Positions 25,805 through 34,319 of a stretch of 64,000 nt of DNA are shown piece by piece. The stretch covers positions 122,871 to 186,870 of the forward strand of contig CAMPYH010000002.1 of NCBI GenBank assembly GCA_946998225.1. The letters are read 5' to 3'. The first letter of the stretch is position 1; every line of letters begins with the position of its first letter. Under the pieces are notes generated by a model. The model was not told the DNA's origin and made no database searches. It saw nothing but the letters and a program-made list of their open reading frames with translations. Origin of the DNA: an uncultured Clostridiaceae bacterium. GTDB lineage: Bacteria > Bacillota > Clostridia > TANB77 > CAG-508. The translations under genes and the position numbers were made by a program.

Positions 25805-26468
25805 TTAATTTATATCCCATTCCTCTCACAGATTCCACAATATATTTTCCATCATTAAGTCCAACTTTTTCTCTTATTCTTTTAATATATACTGAAACTG
25901 TATTATCATTAACATAATTATCTGTTTTATTATATATAATATCTTTAATTTGTTCTCTAGATATTATCCATCCACTTTTTTCAAAAAAGTTTTCCATTAT
26001 TTCATATTCAATATATGTAAGTGAAATTTCTTTTTCACCTATATATATTTTTTTCCTAGCTGTATCTAGTACATATATTCCTCTTGTTATTTTTACATCT
26101 TTACTTTTCTTTCTTACTAGATTCCTAATTTTAGATATTAATATTTCGGTATTAAATGGTTTTGTTATGTAATCATCTGCTCCAAGATCAAGTCCCATTA
26201 CATTATCTTTTATTTCATCTCTTGCTGTTAAAAATATTGTTATAACTTCTTCTAAATTAACTTTGTTTTTTAGCTTCTTAAAAAGTTCAAAACCAGATTT
26301 ATATCCTAAATTAATATCTATTAAATATATATTATATGTATTTTTAAACTCATCTTCTGCTTCTTCAAATGTATATACACTTTTAACAATATATCCTTCT
26401 TTTTCAAGGATTTCTCTTAATGTATTATTTAATGTTTTTTCATCTTCAATAATTAATATTTTATTCAT
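25797..26468 (-). CDS. OmpR/PhoB-family response regulator
   Basis: A 223-residue regulator: receiver domain with the acidic pair EDE near residue 8, phospho-acceptor Asp in YLIDINLG, the Thr of FLTARD and the Lys of ITKPFN, followed by a winged-helix DNA-binding domain (about 128-222, ending VRGMGYKL). It overlaps the Smr gene upstream by 8 bases and the kinase downstream by 8 bases, so expression is tightly coupled. Tandem GTGAC boxes in front of the ABC exporter at 22578 are candidate targets. Confidence 0.95.
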   Translation of the reverse strand: MNKILIIEDEKTLNNTLREILEKEGYIVKSVYTFEEAEDEFKNTYNIYLIDINLGYKSGFELFKKLKNKVNLEEVITIFLTARDEIKDNVMGLDLGADDYITKPFNTEILISKIRNLVRKKSKDVKITRGIYVLDTARKKIYIGEKEISLTYIEYEIMENFFEKSGWIISREQIKDIIYNKTDNYVNDNTVSVYIKRIREKVGLNDGKYIVESVRGMGYKLSE

Positions 26469-26784
26469 TTTCTTTATTTAATTTTCCTTTAGCTTTTACT
26501 TTTTTAAATCTTCTTTTTTCAAGTCCTAATACTTTATTTGGTTTTACTGAAAATCTTGTAACACCTGGATTTCTGTCCATTTCAAGTTTCACAATATTAG
26601 GATGTGTGTATTCTTCTCTTAAAAATCTTAGTATTCTTTGTCCATATTTATATCCATGTATAACCATTACTTCTTTTATGTTTTTATCTAAAAAGTCTAA
26701 TGCTATATCTAATTCGTATTTAATCTCTTCCATTGTCATACCATGTGCATCTATTACTATCCTATTTTCTTCTGAAACAAACAT
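26461..26784 (-). CDS. small stand-alone Smr-domain protein
   Basis: A 107-residue protein whose first ~75 residues match the Smr (MutS-related) fold: VIDAHGMTMEEIKYELDIALDFL, then a strand and the VIHGYKYGQRI motif, which corresponds to the usual IHGxGxGxL. The canonical LDLHG is here IDAHG. Smr domains are nucleases or nucleic-acid binders; the small stand-alone forms are uncharacterised. The C-terminus is basic (KRRFKKVKAKGK). AAAGGAAAGT precedes the ATG. It overlaps the response regulator by 8 bases, a curious partner for a two-component system. Confidence 0.65.
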   Translation of the reverse strand: MFVSEENRIVIDAHGMTMEEIKYELDIALDFLDKNIKEVMVIHGYKYGQRILRFLREEYTHPNIVKLEMDRNPGVTRFSVKPNKVLGLEKRRFKKVKAKGKLNKENE

Positions 26785-26836
26785 ACTTTCCTTTCTTTAT
26801 TTTTAATTTTAAATTTACTTTTAGTTATGATTTCTA

Positions 26837-27640
26837 TTAATACAAAGATATATTTATATGTTTTTTAAAGCCTTTTTGCATAAGAAATATAAACTCATCT
26901 TTAACATCTTTTTCTAAATTAAAATTAAATATATTTTCTAAATTCGATGTATATATGTATTTAACACTTGTATATATATTTATATTAAACAAATACTTTT
27001 TAATAAGTAATCCTTCATTTTCCTTTTTATTCTCTTTTATATTTATTGATCCGTCTTTTGCTTTTTTCTTTTCTTCTTCTGTTTCATATCTATATTCTTT
27101 TAAAGTACCTGAATTTTCTAAATATATGGAAAATTTATCTTCTTTGTTTTTTCCTTTATTTTTATTTAAACTTTCTTTTAAATCTAAAGAATATCCCATT
27201 TCAAAAAGTAGTCTTGATATAAATATGCTGTATATAAATTCTGGATCTTTATCTGTTTTAGAAAGATAGTTTAATGCAAGTACTCCAAGTTTTAAATAAT
27301 TATATACTTCATAATTTTCTGGTGATACTGTTTTTAAAACCTTTAATATTTTAAATCCATAATCCATTTTTGAATATGAAAATCTTAGGTCATAAAACAT
27401 ATCTACAATTGAAGCTGAGTTAATGTAATACATATTTGATCCTTCATAAAGTACAAAATTTGAAAACGAAAAAACTTGTGTTGGTGCAAGTAATGTACTT
27501 TTAGGTCTTCTTGAACCTTTTGCAAAAGCAGTTATTTTTCCCATATCTGAAGTAAGTATAGTTATTACTTTATCATAGTCACCTGAATTTGCTTCTGAAA
27601 GAACTAATCCATATGTTTTTTTAATCTTACTATAACTCAT
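26837..27640 (-). CDS. recO: DNA repair protein RecO
   Basis: RecO anneals complementary strands and with RecR loads RecA onto SSB-covered DNA. The N-terminal OB fold reads KTYGLVLSEANSGDYDKVITILTSDMGKITAFAKGSRRPKS, the RecO hallmark, followed by the helical domain. The usual C-terminal zinc-finger cysteines of some RecO proteins are not present. The protein is about 267 residues. Two ATGs are adjacent; the second has AAAGG at better spacing. It follows era by 8 bases, the standard era-recO order. Confidence 0.93.
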   Translation of the reverse strand: MSYSKIKKTYGLVLSEANSGDYDKVITILTSDMGKITAFAKGSRRPKSTLLAPTQVFSFSNFVLYEGSNMYYINSASIVDMFYDLRFSYSKMDYGFKILKVLKTVSPENYEVYNYLKLGVLALNYLSKTDKDPEFIYSIFISRLLFEMGYSLDLKESLNKNKGKNKEDKFSIYLENSGTLKEYRYETEEEKKKAKDGSINIKENKKENEGLLIKKYLFNINIYTSVKYIYTSNLENIFNFNLEKDVKDEFIFLMQKGFKKHINISLY

Positions 27641-27650
27641 CATAACCTTT

Positions 27651-28559
27651 CTAGCTTTTAAATCTTTTTAATATATTTGGATCTTCAAGCCAATTTCTTT
27701 TAACTTTTACAAGTAATTTTAGATTAACTTTTTCATCTAAAAATCTTTCTATGTCTAATCTTGAAGCTATACCTATTTGTTTTAAAAGAGCTCCACCTTT
27801 ACCTATTACTATACCTTTATGGTTTTCTTTACTAACATATATATTTGCATGTATATCTATTATGTTTTCCTTTTTAGTTGTTTTTCTTTCTTTAAACTCT
27901 TCTATTTCAACATATATTTCGTGTGGTATTTCTTCTCTTACAAATTTTAAAACTTTTTTCCTAATAATTTCTTCGCACATTGTTCTTACATCTTGATCTG
28001 TATATTCATCATCTGGGAAGTATTTAGGTCCCTTGTTTAAGTTTTTAAATATAATCTCTTTAATTTCATCTATTCTAGATTTTCTATCGTTTTTTAATGA
28101 AACAGGAATTATTGCCAAATATTCATACTCCTTATTATATTCTTTAATCTTTAAAGCAATATCTTCACCATTTACAAGATCTTCTTTATTTAAAATTAGT
28201 ATAGCCTTTTTATTATATTTTTTAAGTTCATCAATAATTTTTAAATTAAACTGATTTATATTTTTTTCTTTAAGAGAAACTAAATGTACAACTATATCTG
28301 CATCTTTAATATTTTTTATAGCTTCAGTATTTAAAACATCTGAAAGACTAGACTTCCTTTTATGAAGTCCAGGTGTATCTATAAATATTGCTTGCATATT
28401 TTTATCTGTATAAATACCAAGCACATTTTTTCTAGTTGTTTGTGGCTTTGGAGTAACTATAGATAGTTCTTCACCTATAAACTTATTAATAAATGTAGAC
28501 TTTCCTGCATTTGTTTCACCAACAACTGCTATATATCCTGATTTAAATTCTTTTTCCAT
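27651..28559 (-). CDS. era: GTPase Era
   Basis: Era is an essential GTPase that binds the 3' end of 16S rRNA in 30S maturation. It shows G1 GETNAGKST, G2 KPQTTRKNV, G3 DTPGL, G4 NKEDL and a C-terminal KH domain with GKGGALLKQIG. The length of 302 is typical. A consensus-like promoter (28591-28619) lies just upstream. ybeY and dgkA, its usual operon partners in Bacillota, are in the next transcription unit upstream, separated by a terminator. Confidence 0.98.
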   Translation of the reverse strand: MEKEFKSGYIAVVGETNAGKSTFINKFIGEELSIVTPKPQTTRKNVLGIYTDKNMQAIFIDTPGLHKRKSSLSDVLNTEAIKNIKDADIVVHLVSLKEKNINQFNLKIIDELKKYNKKAILILNKEDLVNGEDIALKIKEYNKEYEYLAIIPVSLKNDRKSRIDEIKEIIFKNLNKGPKYFPDDEYTDQDVRTMCEEIIRKKVLKFVREEIPHEIYVEIEEFKERKTTKKENIIDIHANIYVSKENHKGIVIGKGGALLKQIGIASRLDIERFLDEKVNLKLLVKVKRNWLEDPNILKRFKS

Positions 28560-28590
28560 ATATATTTATCCTTAATTTTTATTCATACAT

Positions 28591-28619
28591 ATTATACAAT
28601 GCATAAGCTTTATCTTCAA
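28591..28619 (-). promoter_or_regulatory. era-recO promoter
   Basis: -35 TTGAAG (28614-28619), 17-base spacer, -10 TATAAT (28591-28596) on the minus strand, directly after the terminator of the upstream unit. Confidence 0.75.
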
Positions 28620-28621
28620 AT

Positions 28622-28644
28622 AAAAAAGAGCATTGCTCTTTTTT
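28622..28644 (-). terminator. terminator of the ybeY-dgkA-yerB unit
   Basis: A 10-bp AAAAAAGAGC/GCTCTTTTTT hairpin with a 3-base loop, with T runs on the minus strand, about 65 bases after the DUF3048 gene. Confidence 0.88.
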
Positions 28645-28707
28645 ATTTATTCATTTTTTATTTAGTTTTTATTTATCTTTTATCTGTTTTTATCTATTTT
28701 TATTTAT

Positions 28708-29844
28708 CTATTTAGCCTCTGTTTCTTGAGCAAGTGTATAATTGTATGAGATATCTGATTCTGGAACAATCATTATAAATGTTATTCCATCATTAAATAC
28801 TATTTCGTTTCCATCTTTATCTAAATATTTAGTTTTTGATGTTCTTGAATCTTTTTTAGCAATTATATCCATTACTCTACCATTTGTTGAATATATACCT
28901 TCTAGACTTCCTGTTGTTTTTACATTTTTTCTGTCTTTGTTTTCACCATCTACTAGTTTTGTAACTTCTGTTTTTAATATTATTATATTTTTAAGTTCTA
29001 GATTCTTATTTGTATTTTCATCTTTTTGAATTATACCTTTAGATGTTTTTGTATATTTTTGAGTATTTTCATCATATTTAAAAACTGTTTTATTTGCTGA
29101 ATGATATGCACCTTCTAGTGATGAAATCTTTTTAGATTTATCTTTATCTAGATTTATATTTTGTGCTGAATATTTAAATGGTACTCTTGTATCTGTTTCA
29201 GTTTTATATTTTCTTTCCTTTACTATATTTGAAAGATTTTCCATATTTGTATATGCATTATGTGGTCTAAATTTATTAAATACTCTCCAAAATTCTCTTT
29301 TACTATTAGATTTTTTTCTTAATGTATCATATAGTTGTCCATTAATATTTGAAATTCTAAGGCCTTCCATATCTATTACTGCTTGTGGACTTTTTCCTAA
29401 ATGTACAAATATTGAATCATGTTCTAAAACATAATCTAAGAAATAATGTCTAGCAGATCTTATTGGTCCTACTTGAACATCTTTTTGATCTTTAAAAAAT
29501 GCTAAAACTCTAGATTCTCCGCCTTCTACTGGAAATTCATAAATTGCATATGCATTTGAAAGTCCTGCATGTGGCCAAGCATTTGTATTGTTATCATAAA
29601 CTACGGCTACAGGTCTAGATTTAGATTTTTCATCGATTATATTTAACTTTGGTCCTTCTACTTCTTTAAATTCAATATTTATTTTTTTCAAGTCTTTTAA
29701 TTTATTTCTTTGTTCATCATTTAATAAAAAGAAATATACTAATGTACCTATTAATGCAAGAAGTACAATAAACTTAAAAAATCTTGATCCTTTATGTTTT
29801 TTTGTTTTCTTTTTCTCATTTCTTATATTTCTGGTTTTATCCAT
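28708..29844 (-). CDS. DUF3048 family (YerB-like) membrane-anchored protein
   Basis: A 378-residue protein with a basic cytoplasmic start, one N-terminal membrane helix (about residues 23-41) and an external domain. The DUF3048 hallmarks are clear: RPVAVVYDNN...WPHAGLSNAYAIYEFPVEGGESRVLAFF, then VGPIRSARHYFLDYVLEHDSIFVHLG. YerB-type proteins are lipoproteins of unknown role; this one has a plain membrane anchor, not a lipobox. The ATG at 29844 has GGAGATAAT upstream; a longer frame to 29874 lacks a ribosome binding site. It is the last gene after dgkA. Neighbours point to envelope metabolism. Confidence 0.85.
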   Translation of the reverse strand: MDKTRNIRNEKKKTKKHKGSRFFKFIVLLALIGTLVYFFLLNDEQRNKLKDLKKINIEFKEVEGPKLNIIDEKSKSRPVAVVYDNNTNAWPHAGLSNAYAIYEFPVEGGESRVLAFFKDQKDVQVGPIRSARHYFLDYVLEHDSIFVHLGKSPQAVIDMEGLRISNINGQLYDTLRKKSNSKREFWRVFNKFRPHNAYTNMENLSNIVKERKYKTETDTRVPFKYSAQNINLDKDKSKKISSLEGAYHSANKTVFKYDENTQKYTKTSKGIIQKDENTNKNLELKNIIILKTEVTKLVDGENKDRKNVKTTGSLEGIYSTNGRVMDIIAKKDSRTSKTKYLDKDGNEIVFNDGITFIMIVPESDISYNYTLAQETEAK

Positions 29845-29854
29845 ATTATCTCCT

Positions 29855-30235
29855 TTATTTTTTAATAATTTCAATTAATTTTGGTATAAATATACTTGCA
29901 CCTATAATAACACTTAATATTGCTGCAAAAAGTACAAGTCCTGCTGAAATATCTTTTACATATTTTATATCTTCATTATATTTTGAATCATATATATTAA
30001 GTATTTCTTCAATTATTGTATTTACTATTTCTGAAAATATAACTAAAAATATTGTAAGTAAAACTATTAATAATTCTAATCTAGATATTTTAAGTATAAA
30101 GCTTAATATTAATGCTATGATAGCTATTACTAAATGTATTTTAACATTTCTTTCATTTTTTAGTATATTTTTCAAACCATTTAACGCAAATTTTAATGAT
30201 GATGTAAAATTTTTAGCTTTAAAATTATTTTCCAT
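29855..30235 (-). CDS. dgkA: diacylglycerol/undecaprenol kinase family protein
   Basis: A 126-residue integral membrane kinase with three helices. It carries the DAGK_prokar signature: SEIVNTIIEEILNIYD, then KYVKDISAGLVLFAAI (canonical E..NTAIE.vvD...K.DisAGAVL). In Gram-positive bacteria this family mainly phosphorylates undecaprenol to recycle the wall lipid carrier. The genetic order ybeY-dgkA is conserved in Bacillota, and the ybeY stop is 3 bases upstream of the dgkA start region. Confidence 0.92.
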   Translation of the reverse strand: MENNFKAKNFTSSLKFALNGLKNILKNERNVKIHLVIAIIALILSFILKISRLELLIVLLTIFLVIFSEIVNTIIEEILNIYDSKYNEDIKYVKDISAGLVLFAAILSVIIGASIFIPKLIEIIKK

Positions 30236-30238
30236 AAA

Positions 30239-30901
30239 TTACCTTTTAATATTTAATTTCTTTAAAACTTTTTCTTCTTCTTTACGCATAATTATTTCAT
30301 CTTCTTTTTCTATATGATCATATCCTAATAGATGGAAAAACGAATGTATTATTAAATATGAAAGTTCGCGTAAAAAGCTATGTCCATATTCATTTGCTTG
30401 CATAAATATTTTATCTATACAAATTACCATATCTCCAAAATATATTGGTGGTAAAGTGCTTACTTCGTTATTATTTATATTTTCTTCTTGATCTTTTAAA
30501 AATTCATTTAACTCTTCACCTTCAAGACCAGGAAAAGATAAAACATCTGTTACTTTATCTATATTTCTTTGTTTTTTATTTATTAGTCTTATTTCTTCTT
30601 TATCTACTATACTTATTGATGCATAGATTTCTTTTTCATTTATATTTCTATATTTTAATAAATATCTAAATAATTCTTTTATATATATTAAAATATATTT
30701 TAAAATTTTCTTTAATTCTTCATTTTCTATATCTGTTAAATCGGAAAGAATAGCAGCATCATCTAAAATAATACTGCTATTCATTAAATTTAATATATTT
30801 TGAATTTCATCTTTAAAATTTTCTTTTTGTAATTCGCTGTTTTTTTCTTTAATTATATTTTCTAATTCTTTTTTATCTATATTTAATTCTATATCTAACA
30901 T
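30239..30901 (-). CDS. ybeY: endoribonuclease YbeY (rRNA maturation factor)
   Basis: YbeY is a single-strand metallo-endoribonuclease involved in 16S rRNA 3' processing. The zinc site is IIHSFFHLLGYDH (canonical HGxLHLxGYDH; the first Gly is replaced by Ser). IRLINKKQRNIDKVTDVLSFP is the other conserved block. At 220 residues it is longer than the ~155-residue norm because of an acidic N-terminal insertion (about residues 20-70) and a loop after LSFPG. It lies directly downstream of an unknown helical protein (gap 7 bases) and upstream of dgkA. Confidence 0.92.
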   Translation of the reverse strand: MLDIELNIDKKELENIIKEKNSELQKENFKDEIQNILNLMNSSIILDDAAILSDLTDIENEELKKILKYILIYIKELFRYLLKYRNINEKEIYASISIVDKEEIRLINKKQRNIDKVTDVLSFPGLEGEELNEFLKDQEENINNNEVSTLPPIYFGDMVICIDKIFMQANEYGHSFLRELSYLIIHSFFHLLGYDHIEKEDEIIMRKEEEKVLKKLNIKR

Positions 30902-30908
30902 AATTCTC

Positions 30909-32099
30909 TTAAGCTGAAAGTTTGTTTTTTTCTTTTAAATTTCTTTCAAATCTTCCTTCTAATGTTTTATATCCTTTGCAATTTCTCATTACTCCATATT
31001 CAACAAGTTTTGAATTGTAGTATTTGAATAATTCTTTATATTTTTCTTTTTCATCAGCTAATTGTCTTTTTTCTTCAGCTATCATTAAAATTTCTTTTTC
31101 TGCTTCAGTTTCTGCTTTTTTATAGTTTGACCAGAAAAATTTATTTTCTTCTTTATCTTTACTATTTTCCCAGAATACTTTTGTTGTAAGTATATCTTCA
31201 TTTAATTTTTCAATAATTAATTGAATCATCTTATATGCTTTTTCTTTTCTGAAATCATTTTTTGTATTCATTAAAAGTATTCTTGTATCTTTTAATAACT
31301 TATTATAGCAATTTTCAGCTGCATTTAGTGGAAGACTATGTGTAAATAAATTTCTACTTATTGATAGAAGTAGCAGATTTTTTTCTAGATAACTTCTTTC
31401 ATCTAATTTTCCAACCATATATTTTTGAAGTTCATCATATTTTTTAATGCCTTCTGTATACTCATTTTCTGTATCGTATTTAATAAGTATTGGGAATATT
31501 TTTTCTACATATTCTTCAATAGCGATAAATATTGAAACATAAGTTTCAAGAGATGCTGATTCACCTTTTTCTGCTTTTTCTGTAATTTTCTTTGAATATT
31601 CTCTTAATAGATCTCTATGTATAATTGTTTGTTTCTCTGCATAAAGTTTTTCATGTTTTTCTGAAAGAAGTCCTTTTTGCATTTGTAAAATATAATCTAG
31701 TTCGATTAAGAATCTCTCTTTTCTTAGTTTATATTCTTCATAATTTGATTTTTTATATGTAGTTATCTTGTAGTAATTAAGAATAGATTGTTTCTCAAAC
31801 TCATTACATATATCTAATTTTACTTTTTTATATATTGAATCCATTATTAATTTATCTATAGACTCTAAATAAACTAAATATTTTTCATTAAACATTTTAT
31901 TTAGTTCATCTTTTTTCTCATCATCTTTTTTTCTTGAATTGTATTGTTCATATGATCTAATAAGTGCTTTTCTTTTCATTGAAACAACAAGCTCGTTATA
32001 TCCTAATCTTGTTGGTATAAAAAGCTTCTTTAAACCTTTTATAGCTTTTTCAAAAAAAGTTAATTTTTTAGGCAATAAATCCTTATTAACGCCTTCCAT
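30909..32099 (-). CDS. unknown helical cytoplasmic protein
   Basis: No family recognised. The 396 residues are almost wholly helical and charged, rich in Lys and Glu, with no membrane segment or signal peptide. Two long stretches (about residues 115-180 and 330-390) have heptad-like spacing that could form coiled coils. AGGGAGGCTGT precedes the ATG. It heads the unit that continues with ybeY and dgkA, a place often occupied by phoH in other Bacillota; it has no P-loop, so it is not PhoH. Its stop is 7 bases before ybeY. Confidence 0.7.
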   Translation of the reverse strand: MEGVNKDLLPKKLTFFEKAIKGLKKLFIPTRLGYNELVVSMKRKALIRSYEQYNSRKKDDEKKDELNKMFNEKYLVYLESIDKLIMDSIYKKVKLDICNEFEKQSILNYYKITTYKKSNYEEYKLRKERFLIELDYILQMQKGLLSEKHEKLYAEKQTIIHRDLLREYSKKITEKAEKGESASLETYVSIFIAIEEYVEKIFPILIKYDTENEYTEGIKKYDELQKYMVGKLDERSYLEKNLLLLSISRNLFTHSLPLNAAENCYNKLLKDTRILLMNTKNDFRKEKAYKMIQLIIEKLNEDILTTKVFWENSKDKEENKFFWSNYKKAETEAEKEILMIAEEKRQLADEKEKYKELFKYYNSKLVEYGVMRNCKGYKTLEGRFERNLKEKNKLSA

Positions 32100-32225
32100 A
32101 CAGCCTCCCTATTTTATTAAAACATAATGTTTTACTGTTTTTTCTTTTGTTAAACTATTAATTAAATGGTATATCTTTTTAATTAAATAATCAACAGGTA
32201 AAATTATTTTTACATAAATTATATA

Positions 32226-32705
32226 TTAGATTTTATATTCTATATTTTTAAAAAATTCCTCTATTTTTTCCTTTTTTAAAAATTCTATTACATCTTTACA
32301 TTGAAGATTTTTATACTTTTCATGCTCTTCTTCATTTTCTTTTTTTATAGCAAGTGGTCTCATATCATGTGTAGATACACATCTTATATTTTGACCATAT
32401 GCGAGCATCTCATTTTGTTCATTAAATATACCTACTATATAAATCATTTTAGTATTTGTTATTTCATAAAGTGCAGTTTTTACATCAAGTATTTCTCCAT
32501 ATTTTGCTGGTTTTATATATATCATATGGTTTTCAATAACTGGTGTAAAATATCCTTTTTCATCTTGAAATGCATTTAAATTATTTTTTTCTAAAAAATC
32601 TGTAATTCCATCTTCTTGGTATAAAAAGTATTTAGAATTATGTACAACATTCATTCTATCTACATCACTATATCTAACTCTTACTTTTGTTTCTGTCCAG
32701 TACAT
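32226..32705 (-). CDS. hotdog-fold acyl-CoA thioesterase, YbgC/4HBT type
   Basis: A 159-residue single hotdog domain. VRVRYSDVDRMNVVHNSKYFLYQEDGITDFL matches the 4HBT signature, with the catalytic Asp (DVDRM) and the HNSKY in place of the more usual HANYL. The following VIENHMIYIKPAKYGEILDVKTALYEI is also typical. It should hydrolyse an acyl-CoA or acyl-ACP thioester; substrate unknown. It follows the rpe-fba gene by 9 bases, so it is the last gene of the rlmN-prpC-prkC-rpe-fba unit. Confidence 0.85.
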   Translation of the reverse strand: MYWTETKVRVRYSDVDRMNVVHNSKYFLYQEDGITDFLEKNNLNAFQDEKGYFTPVIENHMIYIKPAKYGEILDVKTALYEITNTKMIYIVGIFNEQNEMLAYGQNIRCVSTHDMRPLAIKKENEEEHEKYKNLQCKDVIEFLKKEKIEEFFKNIEYKI

Positions 32706-32714
32706 TTTGTCTCC

Positions 32715-34319
32715 TTATTTGCTCATTCCTTTAGATAAAAATACATCTTTTTGTTTGTGTTTTACAACTTCATATATTTTTTCTCTTCCAAGTTTTCCAT
32801 AATCTCTTGGAGTAAAATTACTTTTGTTTTCAGCTAAGAATTTTCTAACCTCAGATGTCATTGCAAGTCTTAAATCTGTATCTACATTTATTTTAGATAC
32901 TCCCTTTATTGCTGCTTCTTTTAGCATCTCATCTGGCATTCCTTTTGCATCTGGAAGTTCTCCACCATATTTATTAATTGTTTGAACTAATTCTTGTATT
33001 ACAGAACTTGCTCCGTGAAGTACTATTGGAGTATCTGGTAAAAGTTTTCTAACTTCTTTTAATATATCCATTCTTAATTTTGCTTCACCTTTAAATTTAT
33101 ATGCTCCATGACTTGTTCCGATTGCAATTGCTAAACTATCTACTCCAGTAAGTTCTACAAATCTTTTTGCATCTTCTGGATGTGTATATATAGCATCATC
33201 TGAAGATACATTAACTTCATCTTCTACTCCTGCAAGTGTTCCAAGTTCAGCCTCTACTGTAACACCTCTTGGATGTGCATATTCTACAACTTGTTTTGTA
33301 AGTTTTACATTTTCATCAAATGGGAGACTTGATGCATCTATCATTACAGAAGTCCATCCATTATCTATTGCTTTTTTACAAATTTCAAAATTTGCACCAT
33401 GGTCTAAATGTAGTGCAATTTCTATATCTGAATTTTTAACAGCAGCCTCTACCATTTTATATATATAATCTATTCCCATATATTCAATTGCTGACTTAGA
33501 TGTTTGAAGTATTACAGGACTTTTAAGTTCATTACTTGCTTTAATTATTCCTTGAAGGCTTTCCATATCTGATATATTAAAAGCACCTACTGCATATCCT
33601 TCTTTATGTGCTTTTTGAAGCATTTCTTTTGTATTAACTAACATATTTGTTTCTCCTTTTAAAATCTTTATTTTTTCTTTTGTTGCATAATTTTTATCTA
33701 CTGAATTTGTTAAATACGTTCCAGAAACTAAAATATCTGCATTATTTAGCAATCTTCTTGTGATATTATTTACGCTTCCATCTATTTCTATTTTTGTATC
33801 TAATTTATTTGATTCTATATATTTTTTTATATTTTCTATTTTTTTAATTACATCATACTCAAAAGGTCTTCCTCCTTCTCCAGGATGTACCGTCATTACT
33901 AAAACTCTATTTACGTATTTTAAATATTTAAAAATTTCATCTTCTTTCGTTTCAGGATTAATTACAATACAAGGATTTTTTCCTAAATATTTAATATATT
34001 CAATAAACTTAATGATCTCTATTTCATTTTTATCTTTAAATTCTTCAATATGTATTCCAATTGTATTTACATTATATCTTGAAAAAAGATTTATATTGTT
34101 TTTCAAATTAAAATACTTACACATTAAATGTACATCTATATCTAGTCCTAGATCATTTACTGCCTCTATCTTTTCAATCATTTCATTTACTGTGTTTCTT
34201 TTAACAAATTCTCCATCCATAATATCAATATGGAAAGAGTCTACACCAGCACTTTTTAGTGCCTGTGTAGCCTCTTTTATATTTTTATTAATTCCTAATA
34301 ATGATACTGATACTTTCAC
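32715..34319 (-). CDS. fused ribulose-phosphate 3-epimerase / class II fructose-bisphosphate aldolase
   Basis: One 534-residue frame carries two full enzymes. Residues 1-225 are Rpe-like: HIDIMDGEF, DVHLM, MTVHPGEGG and IEIDGSVN supply the family's His/Asp metal ligands (His30, Asp32, His64, Asp180 region), so the epimerase may be active. Residues 226-534 are a complete class II aldolase: YAVGAFNISDMES, zinc-site LHLDHG, ELGTLAGVEDEV, IGTSHGAYKF and IVLHGASS. The rpe position after prkC is conserved in Bacillota, but rsgA is absent here and fba is normally a separate gene. An AAGGAG lies 8 bases before an internal ATG at 33644, exactly where the aldolase starts, so free aldolase may also be made. 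Confidence 0.92.
   Translation of the reverse strand: MKVSVSLLGINKNIKEATQALKSAGVDSFHIDIMDGEFVKRNTVNEMIEKIEAVNDLGLDIDVHLMCKYFNLKNNINLFSRYNVNTIGIHIEEFKDKNEIEIIKFIEYIKYLGKNPCIVINPETKEDEIFKYLKYVNRVLVMTVHPGEGGRPFEYDVIKKIENIKKYIESNKLDTKIEIDGSVNNITRRLLNNADILVSGTYLTNSVDKNYATKEKIKILKGETNMLVNTKEMLQKAHKEGYAVGAFNISDMESLQGIIKASNELKSPVILQTSKSAIEYMGIDYIYKMVEAAVKNSDIEIALHLDHGANFEICKKAIDNGWTSVMIDASSLPFDENVKLTKQVVEYAHPRGVTVEAELGTLAGVEDEVNVSSDDAIYTHPEDAKRFVELTGVDSLAIAIGTSHGAYKFKGEAKLRMDILKEVRKLLPDTPIVLHGASSVIQELVQTINKYGGELPDAKGMPDEMLKEAAIKGVSKINVDTDLRLAMTSEVRKFLAENKSNFTPRDYGKLGREKIYEVVKHKQKDVFLSKGMSK
33642..33662 (-). promoter_or_regulatory. fba: internal ribosome binding site and start for the aldolase part
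   Basis: Within the fused gene the codons for Lys-Gly-Glu-Thr-Asn also spell AAGGAG followed 8 bases later by ATG (33642-33644). Translation from here gives a 309-residue protein of normal class II aldolase length. The site is visible in the sequence; its use is inferred. Confidence 0.65.

Noticed and set aside
32159..32191. ATTAATTAAA inverted repeat downstream of the thioesterase as a terminator
   Set aside because: Pure A/T stem without a proper T run; too weak to call in this AT-rich genome.
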